Shown here in pieces: positions 7,127 through 18,881 of a stretch of DNA of 19,201 nt (the stretch's first letter is position 1; each line of letters opens with the position of its first letter). A program made the translations under genes and the position numbers. Origin of the DNA: Fidelibacterota bacterium (lineage in GTDB: Bacteria; Marinisomatota; Marinisomatia; Marinisomatales; UBA1611); contig PBAR01000007.1 in assembly GCA_002718285.1 (NCBI GenBank), forward strand, positions 107,973 through 127,173, written 5' to 3'. The notes under the pieces are model-generated. The model was not told the origin of the DNA, did no database searches, and saw only the letters and a program-made list of their open reading frames with translations.

Positions 7127-8488
7127 TTACAGGTCATCATTTAAACCAAAAATTGGTTTATTTTTCTTCCACTTTCCTCTTGTAAAATCAGGAATAGTTA
7201 CTGAAGAACTACCCAGTCTAATAGACTTTTCTGAAAGAGGAGATATAACGCTCAAACTGGCTGCATCATAGACATCAATAGGAGGTGAAACATTTCTTTT
7301 TACGGACTCAATGAAAGCTCTTAGAATAAAATAATCCATACCGCTATGGCCAGAGCCCAATGCGTTTTTTTCAAATCGTTTCCATAAGGAATGATCATAT
7401 TTTTCAAGGTAGCTTTCATCTGATTCCCAACGGTTTTTGTCAGGGCTTACTCCATCGATATAAATAGAGTGATTATCAACCATCCAAATTCCTTTGGTAC
7501 CCTGAACACGAAAATTGAGACTGTAAGGCCTTGGAGAATTGGTATCATGATTTAAAACAATGGTCTGACCATTAGCACATTTAATTACAGTAGTTATTAT
7601 ATCACCTAATTTAAAATTAATTTTAGAATTAGGATGATCTAAGCCACCATGCTGTTTAATATAATTTTTTAAGCCTCTACTTTGTGTTGAAGTAGAAGTG
7701 AGCGAAACCATACGATTTCCTCGATTTATATTGAGCATTGTACTGATAGGTCCTAGACCGTGGGTAGGATAAAGATCACCGTTACGGTCTATTGAATGCT
7801 GTGTACGCCATTTTGATTCAGAATAACCTTTTTCACCAAACTCTACCCCACCGCCATATGGTTTGATACCATCATTGAATTTCACTTCACGAAGATCATG
7901 TTGATAGCCTCCATGGCAATGTAGCAGTTCACCAAATATACCTTGGCGAACCATATTCAAAATTGCCATGACATCTCTACGGTAACAAACATTTTCCATA
8001 ATCATGCAATAGCGATTAGTCATCTCAGAAGTTTTTACCAGATCCCAGCAATCCTTGATCGTAAGCGCTGCTGGGATTTCGGTGCCAACATGTTTACCAT
8101 TAGTCATGGCAGCAACAGACATCGGATGGTGCCATTCCCAAGGTGTTGCTATATAAACAGCATCCATATCTTCATAGGAAACCATATTGCGGAAATCTTC
8201 GTTTCCATTTTGATAAACTATTGGCTCTGCTTTTCCAGCATCTTTAAGAATTTTCAGGGCTATAGAAATCATATCCTGATTAATATCACAAATTGCCGGG
8301 ATTTTTACTTCGGGGTATTTTGCGGCCAAGGAAAGCACCCATTGGCCTCGTAAACCAGTACCAATAAATCCCAACCTTACATCTTTTTTTTGACTGGAAA
8401 ATGCAAATAAATCCCCTGGCATTAAGGCTGAAGTGGCACCTAGGGTTAAAGTTTTAATAAAGTCTCTTCTATTTGTTTTATTATTCAT
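7127..8488 (-). CDS. GH109-type NAD-dependent glycosidase (alpha-N-acetylgalactosaminidase-like), Tat-exported
   Basis: A 453-residue member of the Gfo/Idh/MocA fold. The N-terminus has a twin-arginine signal (NRRDFIKTL, then a hydrophobic stretch to about 30), so it should be exported folded with NAD bound. The Rossmann motif is GFIGTGLRG (about 40-48). ATPWEWHHP, ENVCYRRDVMAILNMVR, GGYQHDLR, YPTHGLGP and a C-terminal PLSEKS all match, from memory, the Elizabethkingia GH109 alpha-N-acetylgalactosaminidase. Y240 and H243 in YPTHG fall at its proposed catalytic residues. GH109 enzymes hydrolyse by transient oxidation at C3 on NAD, without net redox change. The known substrate is alpha-GalNAc on animal glycoproteins. 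The start is 9 bases after the dehydratase stop, with GTGGGG upstream as a fair ribosome site. Exact sugar specificity uncertain. Confidence 0.85.
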   Translation of the reverse strand: MNNKTNRRDFIKTLTLGATSALMPGDLFAFSSQKKDVRLGFIGTGLRGQWVLSLAAKYPEVKIPAICDINQDMISIALKILKDAGKAEPIVYQNGNEDFRNMVSYEDMDAVYIATPWEWHHPMSVAAMTNGKHVGTEIPAALTIKDCWDLVKTSEMTNRYCMIMENVCYRRDVMAILNMVRQGIFGELLHCHGGYQHDLREVKFNDGIKPYGGGVEFGEKGYSESKWRTQHSIDRNGDLYPTHGLGPISTMLNINRGNRMVSLTSTSTQSRGLKNYIKQHGGLDHPNSKINFKLGDIITTVIKCANGQTIVLNHDTNSPRPYSLNFRVQGTKGIWMVDNHSIYIDGVSPDKNRWESDESYLEKYDHSLWKRFEKNALGSGHSGMDYFILRAFIESVKRNVSPPIDVYDAASLSVISPLSEKSIRLGSSSVTIPDFTRGKWKKNKPIFGLNDDL

Positions 8489-8497
8489 TTTACCCCA

Positions 8498-9535
8498 CTA
8501 TTTTAGCAAGAAACCGCTCTGAAGAGGATCATTAGGATCTAACCAAAATCTATGACTGCCAGTAATAAATGCATTACCGCTAACCTTGGATACAACAGCG
8601 TTATAATTCCCAAATTTAGTAGAAGCAATCAATTTCACAGTAAAGGTAGACCCTATAATACTTTCAATTTTAATACTCTCTCCAATTTTTAGATCGCCTT
8701 TGGCATGCATAATAGCAGCGCGCGCGCTAACACCTGTTCCTGTAGGGCTCCGGTCAACCTGTCCATTTGCAAAAATACAAACATTTCGGCTATGGTTTTC
8801 CCTGTTTAGAGCTTCTCCAGTAAAAATAGTTCCGTAGATGAAATTCATTTCTGGATCATTAGGATGCTTCATCTTAACAGATCTGGATATTGATTCTTTG
8901 ATTTTCATCCCTGCATCAATTAACTGGTTTAGATATTTTGAATCACATTTAAGTCCTAACTGGGCAACATCTACAAAAACATAAAATGCACCACCATAGG
9001 CAAGGTCATAACGAAGAATACCTAATTCCGGTACATTTATTTCATGATCAATTAACTGTACAAAGGAGGGAACATTCTGAAAACCTACACTTCGAATTTT
9101 ACCATTATCTAATTCAGCATAGGCTCGCACAAATCCCGATGGTACATCCATTTTTACTTCAGTTATCGGTTCATTTTTACTAATTAATCCAGTTTCAACA
9201 ACGACCTTAGTCAAGGCAATTACTGCATGACCACAACCTGTGGAATATCCATTGTTATGAATAAAAACAACTCCAAAATCTGCATCATGACTATCTGGCT
9301 CCACAATAATTGCGCCATACATATCTGTATGCCCCCTCGGCTCCCACATAAGGGCTTTACGGATTTTATCAAAGTGACTTCTGGCATCTATACGCTTTTC
9401 TTGAATCGTATTACCCGACAGCCTAGGAAAGCCTGATAAAATAATTCTTAATGGTTCTCCACCAGTATGAACATCAATAGTATGTATTTCTATCCATTCC
9501 TTTGGAGGACACCAATCTTTTAATTTTTCAATCAT
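8498..9535 (-). CDS. trans-3-hydroxy-L-proline dehydratase (proline racemase family)
   Basis: A 345-residue cytoplasmic enzyme of the proline racemase fold. True racemases and 4-hydroxyproline epimerases use two cysteines, one in each half. Here the first is kept (C101 in STGCGHA), while the second is threonine (T265 in DRSPTGTG). This Cys/Thr pair is the mark of trans-3-hydroxy-L-proline dehydratase (human L3HYPDH, EC 4.2.1.77), which removes water to give delta2-pyrroline-2-carboxylate, in equilibrium with delta1-pyrroline-2-carboxylate. The early HTGGEP motif (residues 23-28) is also family-typical. A mu-crystallin-family reductase for the product lies three genes downstream at 5177-6112. 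There is no signal peptide, and the length is normal. It is 63 bases from the GH63 gene and 9 from the GH109 gene. Free trans-3-hydroxyproline comes chiefly from collagen. Confidence 0.88.
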   Translation of the reverse strand: MIEKLKDWCPPKEWIEIHTIDVHTGGEPLRIILSGFPRLSGNTIQEKRIDARSHFDKIRKALMWEPRGHTDMYGAIIVEPDSHDADFGVVFIHNNGYSTGCGHAVIALTKVVVETGLISKNEPITEVKMDVPSGFVRAYAELDNGKIRSVGFQNVPSFVQLIDHEINVPELGILRYDLAYGGAFYVFVDVAQLGLKCDSKYLNQLIDAGMKIKESISRSVKMKHPNDPEMNFIYGTIFTGEALNRENHSRNVCIFANGQVDRSPTGTGVSARAAIMHAKGDLKIGESIKIESIIGSTFTVKLIASTKFGNYNAVVSKVSGNAFITGSHRFWLDPNDPLQSGFLLK

Positions 9536-9598
9536 AATATTAAAAAGACCATAAATTAAGAAATTATTTAAACCCCCAAATTATTATATAAAAAACTA

Positions 9599-11527
9599 TT
9601 AATACATAGGTGTTTCTGGTTTAGGAAGATATCCATATTCTATGAATGCCATTATTCCAAATAGAGCACCCCATGAATGAAATCGATCAGAAGATAATCT
9701 TGAGTCATCTCCAGTTCCAGTTATTGCAGAGTAATTCTCACTTACATATCCCTTCCGATCCCATTCTTTCATAATCAGTTTTAAAGATTTATCAGAAAGC
9801 TCCTTTGCAGCATCTGTGTAACCTGCATTCCTAAGACTGAGATATGTAAGAAAATTTAGTGGTGGCCAAATAGCTCCTCTCCAATATCGTTGATCTTTGA
9901 AAGTTGGATCATTACGGGATGTAGACGGTAACATCCAGTCACCATAAAATTCTTGCGGATTATAAAAATGACTTAAAATCTTAGCCTGTTGTTTTTGTGT
10001 CCCAATACAAGCAAGCAACGGATAAAATAGTGTCGGTGAAATTCGTTTTGAAAGTGAATCCACATCTGTTCGATAATTTAAATACGAACCAAATTCATCA
10101 CTCCAGAGTGTTTCTAAATTAATGGTGTAGTCATTGATTCTCCCTTCTAATTCTTTTTTTTCTTTTTCTCTATTTAGGATAACTGCTATTTCCAATAAAG
10201 CTTTGCAATCTGCAATATACAAACTATTTAAACCTACATCTTGAAGTTCTAGAGTATGTTTTTTTTTATTAAATGGCACATCAATATACATTGGTGAATC
10301 ATCCATTCCTGATTCATAACCAGCAGCTGTTTTTGTTTCAAAAACAGGCTCGTTAAATGGGTTATCAGCTGGTGAAGAACCGTAGCTTAATAAGCCTTCA
10401 TTATTTCTGGCATTATTCCACCATCGATTCCATCCAATAAGATCATCAAAAACAGCTTCTAAAAACCATTCTTCAGGATGTGTTTTATATATTTCTTTTA
10501 CCATTATACTACCTACGGGTGGTTGAGATCTGTCGAACGATTTACTCCCATTTCCACGGTTATCATTAGGAATAAATCCTTTTTTTGTTTTACCATGAAG
10601 ATGCTCAATAACATTAGCAAATGCTAGATCACGACTTGAAAGCCCAGTCATATAAGCTAGAAAAAAATTATCCCAACCAAAAGTGCAAAAACCACCATAT
10701 TCTTCATTCCAAAGTCGTCCTACTGTAGATACTATTCGATCAAATTTAGGCTCATAGATAAGGTTCCATGCGATACCTGCCTGTATAGCAATATATTCTT
10801 CAGCTAGATCACCAAATTTTTCCGCTTCATTTTGTAGCGAAATTTTCTGTTTATTTATAGCAAGTTTTATTTCATGAATTGTACGTTTTTCCCCAGTTGA
10901 AATACCAATTTCACCATCGAGCCATACAGATAAATAAGGAGTTTTTACATTTACATATGGGTCATCATCAACCAATTTTGATGTAGTATAAACATTTATA
11001 TTTTTTCCTGGACATTTTGCTTTTAAATAGTTTTTCGATTTGGAAAGACTACCTGGACGGTTCCAAAGCATCCCCGACTCAATTATCACTTTTATCCTAT
11101 CTTTAGGTATTGAATAAGGTGATATCAGGATTATTAAATCTTTACCAATATGTGCCGATTCAATTTTTGCGTCTAACCCCTCCCATTGTATATCCAACTT
11201 TGTGTATGACCCATTGTATGTGTGAGGGCCAGGACGAATAGTCTCGTTTTTTTCGCCACGTCTTCCAATTAAAGCATGAGATAAATATTTTTCTTCTAAA
11301 AAATAATGTTGTTTAAATGCAATATTAATAGTAAAAGCTTCTGGTAATAGAACATGTTGAAGAACGCTTCTAGTGTCCCAGGTATTCCACCCCTGCTTTA
11401 AATCCTTCTGTATTGCTTGATATTGTATAAATTGATGACCGTTTTGTTGACACAGACCAATAGATCTATATAAAAAAACAGTTAGTAAGAATAACAAGTA
11501 TCCTTGATTTTTAAACAAATTGTGCAT
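9599..11527 (-). CDS. GH63-type alpha-glucosidase-like hydrolase, exported
   Basis: A 642-residue clan GH-G (alpha/alpha)6-barrel enzyme. Residues about 8-26 are a signal peptide. The cysteine at 26 does not sit in a proper lipobox. An N-terminal beta-sandwich covers about 35-225 and the catalytic barrel about 235-635. FGWDNFF (283-289), ESGMDDSP with the catalytic acid D409, YWRGAIWPP (548-556) and SENYSAITG with the likely base E597 are GH63 hallmarks. Eukaryotic GH63 removes the terminal alpha-1,2-glucose from N-glycans. Glycosynthase work on E. coli YgjK of this family, as I recall it, pointed to Glc-alpha-1,2-Gal as a favoured motif. That is the disaccharide on collagen hydroxylysine. 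Trehalase or mannosylglycerate hydrolase are less likely alternatives in the same clan. It follows the symporter gene by 21 bases. Confidence 0.82.
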   Translation of the reverse strand: MHNLFKNQGYLLFLLTVFLYRSIGLCQQNGHQFIQYQAIQKDLKQGWNTWDTRSVLQHVLLPEAFTINIAFKQHYFLEEKYLSHALIGRRGEKNETIRPGPHTYNGSYTKLDIQWEGLDAKIESAHIGKDLIILISPYSIPKDRIKVIIESGMLWNRPGSLSKSKNYLKAKCPGKNINVYTTSKLVDDDPYVNVKTPYLSVWLDGEIGISTGEKRTIHEIKLAINKQKISLQNEAEKFGDLAEEYIAIQAGIAWNLIYEPKFDRIVSTVGRLWNEEYGGFCTFGWDNFFLAYMTGLSSRDLAFANVIEHLHGKTKKGFIPNDNRGNGSKSFDRSQPPVGSIMVKEIYKTHPEEWFLEAVFDDLIGWNRWWNNARNNEGLLSYGSSPADNPFNEPVFETKTAAGYESGMDDSPMYIDVPFNKKKHTLELQDVGLNSLYIADCKALLEIAVILNREKEKKELEGRINDYTINLETLWSDEFGSYLNYRTDVDSLSKRISPTLFYPLLACIGTQKQQAKILSHFYNPQEFYGDWMLPSTSRNDPTFKDQRYWRGAIWPPLNFLTYLSLRNAGYTDAAKELSDKSLKLIMKEWDRKGYVSENYSAITGTGDDSRLSSDRFHSWGALFGIMAFIEYGYLPKPETPMY

Positions 11528-11548
11528 AGCCCTATAAAAAATATTAGT

Positions 11549-13176
11549 TTATTTTGAAGCCCATGTTAAAAAGATATAAATAAATACAGTAATCCCTATA
11601 ATAATGAATGAAGCATTTTTTGCGTGGCGCCAAGGTGTCATATCCACAGGTGAAGGATCTCTTTGATCACTTTTTTTAATTTCATCTGCTGTTTTTGGAT
11701 TTATCTCTCCAATAATAATCATTATAATAATTGCTGAAATGAAACTAATAAAATAACCATGTAACCAGTGTAATTCACCGCTCCCATTTGATAGAAAGAG
11801 GGGGACATTCTTAAAATTGATAAATGTAAAAAAAGAATAAAAAAGCATTCCTGCCAGCATACCTATCTTAGCAGCAATTGCAGGAATATGTTTTGTTGTG
11901 ATACCTAATAAAAAGATGCCAATAATTGGAACACTATATAGTCCATTTACTTTTTGTAAATATTCAAAAATAGATTGCATCTGCGCGAGTTTTGGAGCAA
12001 TAACCATTGAAATACCAGCTAGAAATATGCCAAAAATTTTTCCAGCTCTTACGATTTCTTCTCCATCTGCTTCTTTACGTATATAGCCTTTATAAAATTG
12101 CAATGAAAATAAAGTTGAAGCACTATTTAATGCACTATTAAATGAACTTAATATTGATCCCATCAACACCGCAGCAAATAGTCCTATAGACCAATCTGGC
12201 AATACATGACGAACTATAACACCATATACCTGATCTTGTTTTTCTATATTAAGGTCACTCATATGCAAAGCAATAATACCAGGCAAACAAAGCATCATTG
12301 GGCCAATCAGTTTCATTAAGGAAGCAAATAGTACACCTTTTTGACCTTCTGCAAGACTTTGGGCAGCTATTGCACGTTGCACAATTACCTGGTTTGTGGA
12401 CCAATAAAATATTTGGATAAACATCATACCACTAAGAAGAGTAGGCCATGGAACAGAAACAACATTTTCATCAATATTTGTCTGAGCAAGAACAGCAAGG
12501 TACTGCGGATTTTGTAAACCAAGAACTGAAATCCCTTTTAAAAACGAACCTTCACCTATTTCTAACAAACCTAAAAACGGGATTGCAAGCCCTCCGACTA
12601 ACAATCCAATTCCATTAATTGTATCGCTTACTGCTACAGATTTTAGCCCTCCAATAATAGCATAGGAACTACCCATTACACCAATCATAATCACAATTAT
12701 CCATAAGGGAATATTGATGTCAAACATTCCTTTAAGAGCCAAAGATCCAGTATACAATACAACTGGAAGTAAAACAGTCACATAGCCAAAAAGAAAAAGT
12801 CCGGAGACCATAGAACGAGTCATTTTGTCAAACCGTTTTTCCAGGAAAGCAGGTGTAGTTGTGTATCCACTTGCCAGATAGGTTGGTAAAAATAAAAGTG
12901 CAGTGGCTATCATAGCAAAAGCTGCCAGTGCTTCCCAGGCAATTCCTACTAGTGCCTTATCACCGAACACAGTACCATTTAGACCTACCAACTGCTCAGT
13001 TGAAAGATTGGTTAAAAGTAAAGAGCCTCCTACTACAGGCCAAGTCAACGCCCTGCCACCAGTAAAATATTCTACCGATGCATCCTTTGATTTCTTCATT
13101 TTACCTACAATATAAATTGTAGTTAAAGCAACAATTCCTGTAGCTACAACAAAGGAAAGAATCGATATTATATTCA

Positions 13177-13177
<1 letters not shown>
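11549..13177 (-). CDS. Sodium:sugar symporter of the SSS/SGLT family
   Basis: A 542-residue inner-membrane protein with roughly 14 hydrophobic helices. It resembles Vibrio vSGLT along its length. N57, E61 and Q62 in TNLSTEQL match vSGLT galactose-site residues N64, E68 and Q69. Y258 in FYWSTNQ matches the gating tyrosine, K289 in ASLMKLI matches K294, and S344-S345 in GSILSSFNSALNSAS match the sodium-site serines. The asparagine at vSGLT 260 is glutamine here (Q255). The likely cargo is galactose or glucose freed outside the inner membrane by the flanking glycosidases. Its ATG overlaps the stop of the beta-galactosidase gene by one base (TAATG), so the two are probably translationally coupled. 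Other SSS members carry proline or other solutes, so cargo is not certain. Confidence 0.87.
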
Positions 13178-16365
<3,188 letters not shown>

Positions 16366-16370
16366 TTAGT

Positions 16371-17666
16371 TTAATCTATCTCGGTAATAATAGAGTCTAA
16401 TGTTTCAACAAGAAAATCAGCATTTTGCTGATTGAATGCAAGAGGAGGTTTGATTTTAATCACATTATGATCTGGCCCATCAGTACTGAGCAATATGCCT
16501 TTATCTTTCATTTTATTGATCACAAGATTTGCTTCTCTTCCAGCTGGTTGTAAATTTTTGGAATTTTTGTTGAGTTCTATACCAATAAAGAGACCCCGAC
16601 CACGTACATCACCAATCAAGCTATGCTTTCTCTTCAGATTTTGGAACCGATTAATCAAATAATCTCCAACCTCTAATGCTCGTTTTTGAAGTTCTTCCTT
16701 CTGGATTATTTGTAAGACAGCCCTGCCTACTGAACAAGAGACCGGATTTCCACCAAATGAATTAAAATATTCCATTCCATTATTAAAGCTGTCAGCAATT
16801 TCTTTAGTAGTGATTACCGCTGAGATAGGGTGACCATTTCCCATAGATTTTCCTACTGTAACTATATCTGGAACCGCCCCTTCAGATTCAAAGCCCCAAA
16901 AATGGCTACCCATACGACCAAATCCAATCTGAATTTCATCAGCTATACAAAGACCGCCAGCCTGGCGAACCTGCGCAAAAGCATCTGCTAAAAACCCTTT
17001 TGGAAAAACAATCTGTCCACCACAACCCATTATAGCTTCTGTGATAATAGCGCCAAGGCGCTTACCATTTTTTTTCAAGGATGTAAGAATTTTTGACAAT
17101 TCAGATAAATATCCGTTTGCTGCCTTAGAGCCACGATGTTTTCCACGAAATGGATCTGGCATAGGGACAGTATGAACAAAATTCATTGCACCTTTGCCAC
17201 CAGGGCCATCGAATTTATAGGGACTTATCTCAATAAGGGCTTCCGTGTGACCATGGTAGGCTCCATTCAACACAATTGTTTCTTTACTGCTGGTAAAATG
17301 GCGCGCAATCCGTAAGGCAAGATCATTAGATTCACTACCAGAATTGGTAAAATAACAAATTTCTAACTGTTCTGGAAGGAGTGAAGTCAATTCAATAGCA
17401 TATTTTACAATTATTTCATCCAAATAGCGTGTATTTGTATTTAACTTGCCAAATTGTTCTCTAGCAGCCCTTACAACTTCTGGATGGCAGTGGCCAACAT
17501 GCTGTATATTGTTTACTCCGTCAAGGTATTCTTTTCCTTTATTATCATAAAGATATTGTCCAGATCCGCGAACAATATGTAATGGGTTATCATAAGAAAT
17601 GCTAAGAGATGGAGCCAGATGCTTTTGACGTCCTTCAATAATTAGTTTATCAGTTAACAAATTCAT
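16371..17666 (-). CDS. PLP-dependent phospho-lyase (ETNPPL/PHYKPL type; probable 5-phosphohydroxylysine phospho-lyase)
   Basis: A 431-residue class III aminotransferase-fold enzyme of the cytoplasm. FTNSGSESND (106-115) binds the PLP phosphate, D243 in IADEIQIGFGR pairs with the pyridine nitrogen, and K273 in VGKSMGNGHP is the PLP lysine. GK-(P/S)-(M/I)-GNGHP, with FGGNPVSC and LLSTDGP near the end, marks the animal ETNPPL/PHYKPL group. These enzymes do not transaminate. They eliminate phosphate and ammonia, from phosphoethanolamine (giving acetaldehyde) or from 5-phosphohydroxy-L-lysine (giving 2-aminoadipate 6-semialdehyde). The collagen-like context favours the second. Its start overlaps the kinase gene by 17 bases, with GGAGAG upstream as ribosome site, so the two proteins are probably made together. 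Confidence 0.88.
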   Translation of the reverse strand: MNLLTDKLIIEGRQKHLAPSLSISYDNPLHIVRGSGQYLYDNKGKEYLDGVNNIQHVGHCHPEVVRAAREQFGKLNTNTRYLDEIIVKYAIELTSLLPEQLEICYFTNSGSESNDLALRIARHFTSSKETIVLNGAYHGHTEALIEISPYKFDGPGGKGAMNFVHTVPMPDPFRGKHRGSKAANGYLSELSKILTSLKKNGKRLGAIITEAIMGCGGQIVFPKGFLADAFAQVRQAGGLCIADEIQIGFGRMGSHFWGFESEGAVPDIVTVGKSMGNGHPISAVITTKEIADSFNNGMEYFNSFGGNPVSCSVGRAVLQIIQKEELQKRALEVGDYLINRFQNLKRKHSLIGDVRGRGLFIGIELNKNSKNLQPAGREANLVINKMKDKGILLSTDGPDHNVIKIKPPLAFNQQNADFLVETLDSIITEID

Positions 17667-18666
17667 AAAGGCTCTCCGAAATTTCTTTTAGATCTTTTTG
17701 GTTCATAGATCTTAAAAATTTCCAAGCGCTTGATTCAGATATGGTTATATACTTGTTTTCAGAAAATAATTTTTTTCTATAAGAAGCCATAGTGACAGAA
17801 ATTGATAATCTTAAACAGACGAGATAGATAGTGAATTTTAGTTCCTTTTCTGAAAGTTGAAAAAATTCATGATAACCTTTTAAAATTTGTCCCATAGAAT
17901 TTAATGGATCATCTGAATCAATAGCTACATATGCCATGGCTACTGCAGGTTCTGCGACCTGATAAGAATAACCCATATCACCAAAATCGATAATACCAAT
18001 TTTATCATCCAAATCATCGATTAAAATATTATGATCATTTCCATCATTATGGATCACAGCAAATCGAATATCTCTCTTATGTTGCTCAAAATATTTATGA
18101 GCTTCATAAAGGAACCGCTGTACTATTTCCCTATCTTGGCCTGAATCCAACTCTTTACTAAAATTCTTAAGGAAATTATGTTGGGATAGATTCCATGCAA
18201 ATTTTCTTTTTACTGCAGGATGGTTAAAACCGTGCATAGCACTATCCAGTCTGGCCATAAAACTTCCAAGAAAAAACAGCATATCTTTGTTTTGATGATG
18301 ATCTTTCAAAAAAATACCTTTTATAAATGTAACCATACGGATATAATAATCATTGCCATCTATATTATGAGTGATAATATGATTGCCGGTGGAAGATTTT
18401 ATTGTAAAAGGTATATTTAAATTTGGGTCTTGTTGCTGAATATGATTAGTACAATCAATTTGCATCTGAATACTAGATATATCTTCAACCGGGTTTGAAA
18501 TCTTTAATACATATTTTTTATTATTTTCAGCAACAATATAAAAATTTTGATCACGCTCACTGTATAGTTCATCAGCTAAGCAACGAATACCGTAATGGCT
18601 ATACACCAGATCAGATGCTTCTGCTATGGAAAAATTAGGCTGGGCTACATTAAATACTGATCGCAT
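17650..18666 (-). CDS. APH-fold kinase, hydroxylysine-kinase type
   Basis: A 338-residue cytoplasmic kinase of the aminoglycoside/choline kinase fold. K55 in KYVLKI is the likely nucleotide-anchoring lysine. HNDGNDHNIL (206-215) is the catalytic loop, with D208 as base and N213 for metal. IIDFGDMGYSY (225-235) is the metal-binding DFG-like motif. NDHNIL and DFGDM-x-Y are typical of the HYKK group; human HYKK phosphorylates 5-hydroxy-L-lysine with GTP. The next gene encodes the matching phospho-lyase and overlaps this one by 17 bases, which supports a two-step kinase/lyase route. Ethanolamine is the alternative substrate. The ATG at 18666 has no good Shine-Dalgarno site. The gene follows a terminator after about 150 bases and so probably opens the operon. 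Confidence 0.83.
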   Translation of the reverse strand: MRSVFNVAQPNFSIAEASDLVYSHYGIRCLADELYSERDQNFYIVAENNKKYVLKISNPVEDISSIQMQIDCTNHIQQQDPNLNIPFTIKSSTGNHIITHNIDGNDYYIRMVTFIKGIFLKDHHQNKDMLFFLGSFMARLDSAMHGFNHPAVKRKFAWNLSQHNFLKNFSKELDSGQDREIVQRFLYEAHKYFEQHKRDIRFAVIHNDGNDHNILIDDLDDKIGIIDFGDMGYSYQVAEPAVAMAYVAIDSDDPLNSMGQILKGYHEFFQLSEKELKFTIYLVCLRLSISVTMASYRKKLFSENKYITISESSAWKFLRSMNQKDLKEISESLYEFVN

Positions 18667-18815
18667 ATAGAATATTAATCTATTAATAGAATTTATTCTA
18701 ATTTAGAAAATTTTTATATTGTTATATTTTACTGATTTTAAATCAATTAAAATCTCTTCAGATATTACAATTTCTTTTTATATCCTGGTTTACAATAGAA
18801 TTAACCCAGAGTAAT

Positions 18816-18847
18816 AAAAAAAGCCCTGTGGAACACCACAGGGCTTT
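18816..18847 (-). terminator. Rho-independent terminator of the pilin-like gene
   Basis: A perfect 12-pair stem (AAAGCCCTGTGG with CCACAGGGCTTT, 18820-18831 and 18836-18847) closes a 4-base loop. In the minus-strand reading it is followed by a run of T's (the A's at 18816-18820 and the stem end). It lies 35 bases beyond the pilin-like stop codon. It separates that gene from the kinase-led operon, whose promoter must lie between 18667 and 18815. Confidence 0.92.
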
Positions 18848-18881
18848 AATCATTATTTTACTTTTAAGAATTAATAGGTTC

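Noticed and set aside
7943..8353. 136-codon plus-strand open frame
   Set aside because: It lies wholly antisense inside the GH109 gene; its composition is that of a shadow frame with no recognisable domain.
8498..9535. Proline racemase or 4-hydroxyproline 2-epimerase
   Set aside because: The second catalytic cysteine is threonine (T265).
16371..17666. Ordinary acetylornithine/GABA aminotransferase
   Set aside because: The GK-x-M-GNGHP context of the PLP lysine and the LLSTDGP segment belong to the phospho-lyase group.
17650..18666. Aminoglycoside resistance phosphotransferase
   Set aside because: The fold is shared, but the NDHNIL and DFGDM motifs and the overlapping phospho-lyase gene point to a metabolic kinase of the hydroxylysine type.
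18667..18815. Promoter of the kinase-led operon
   Set aside because: A promoter must be here, but several weak AT-rich boxes fit equally badly (for example TTGATT with a 14-base spacer to TATAAC), so none is annotated.
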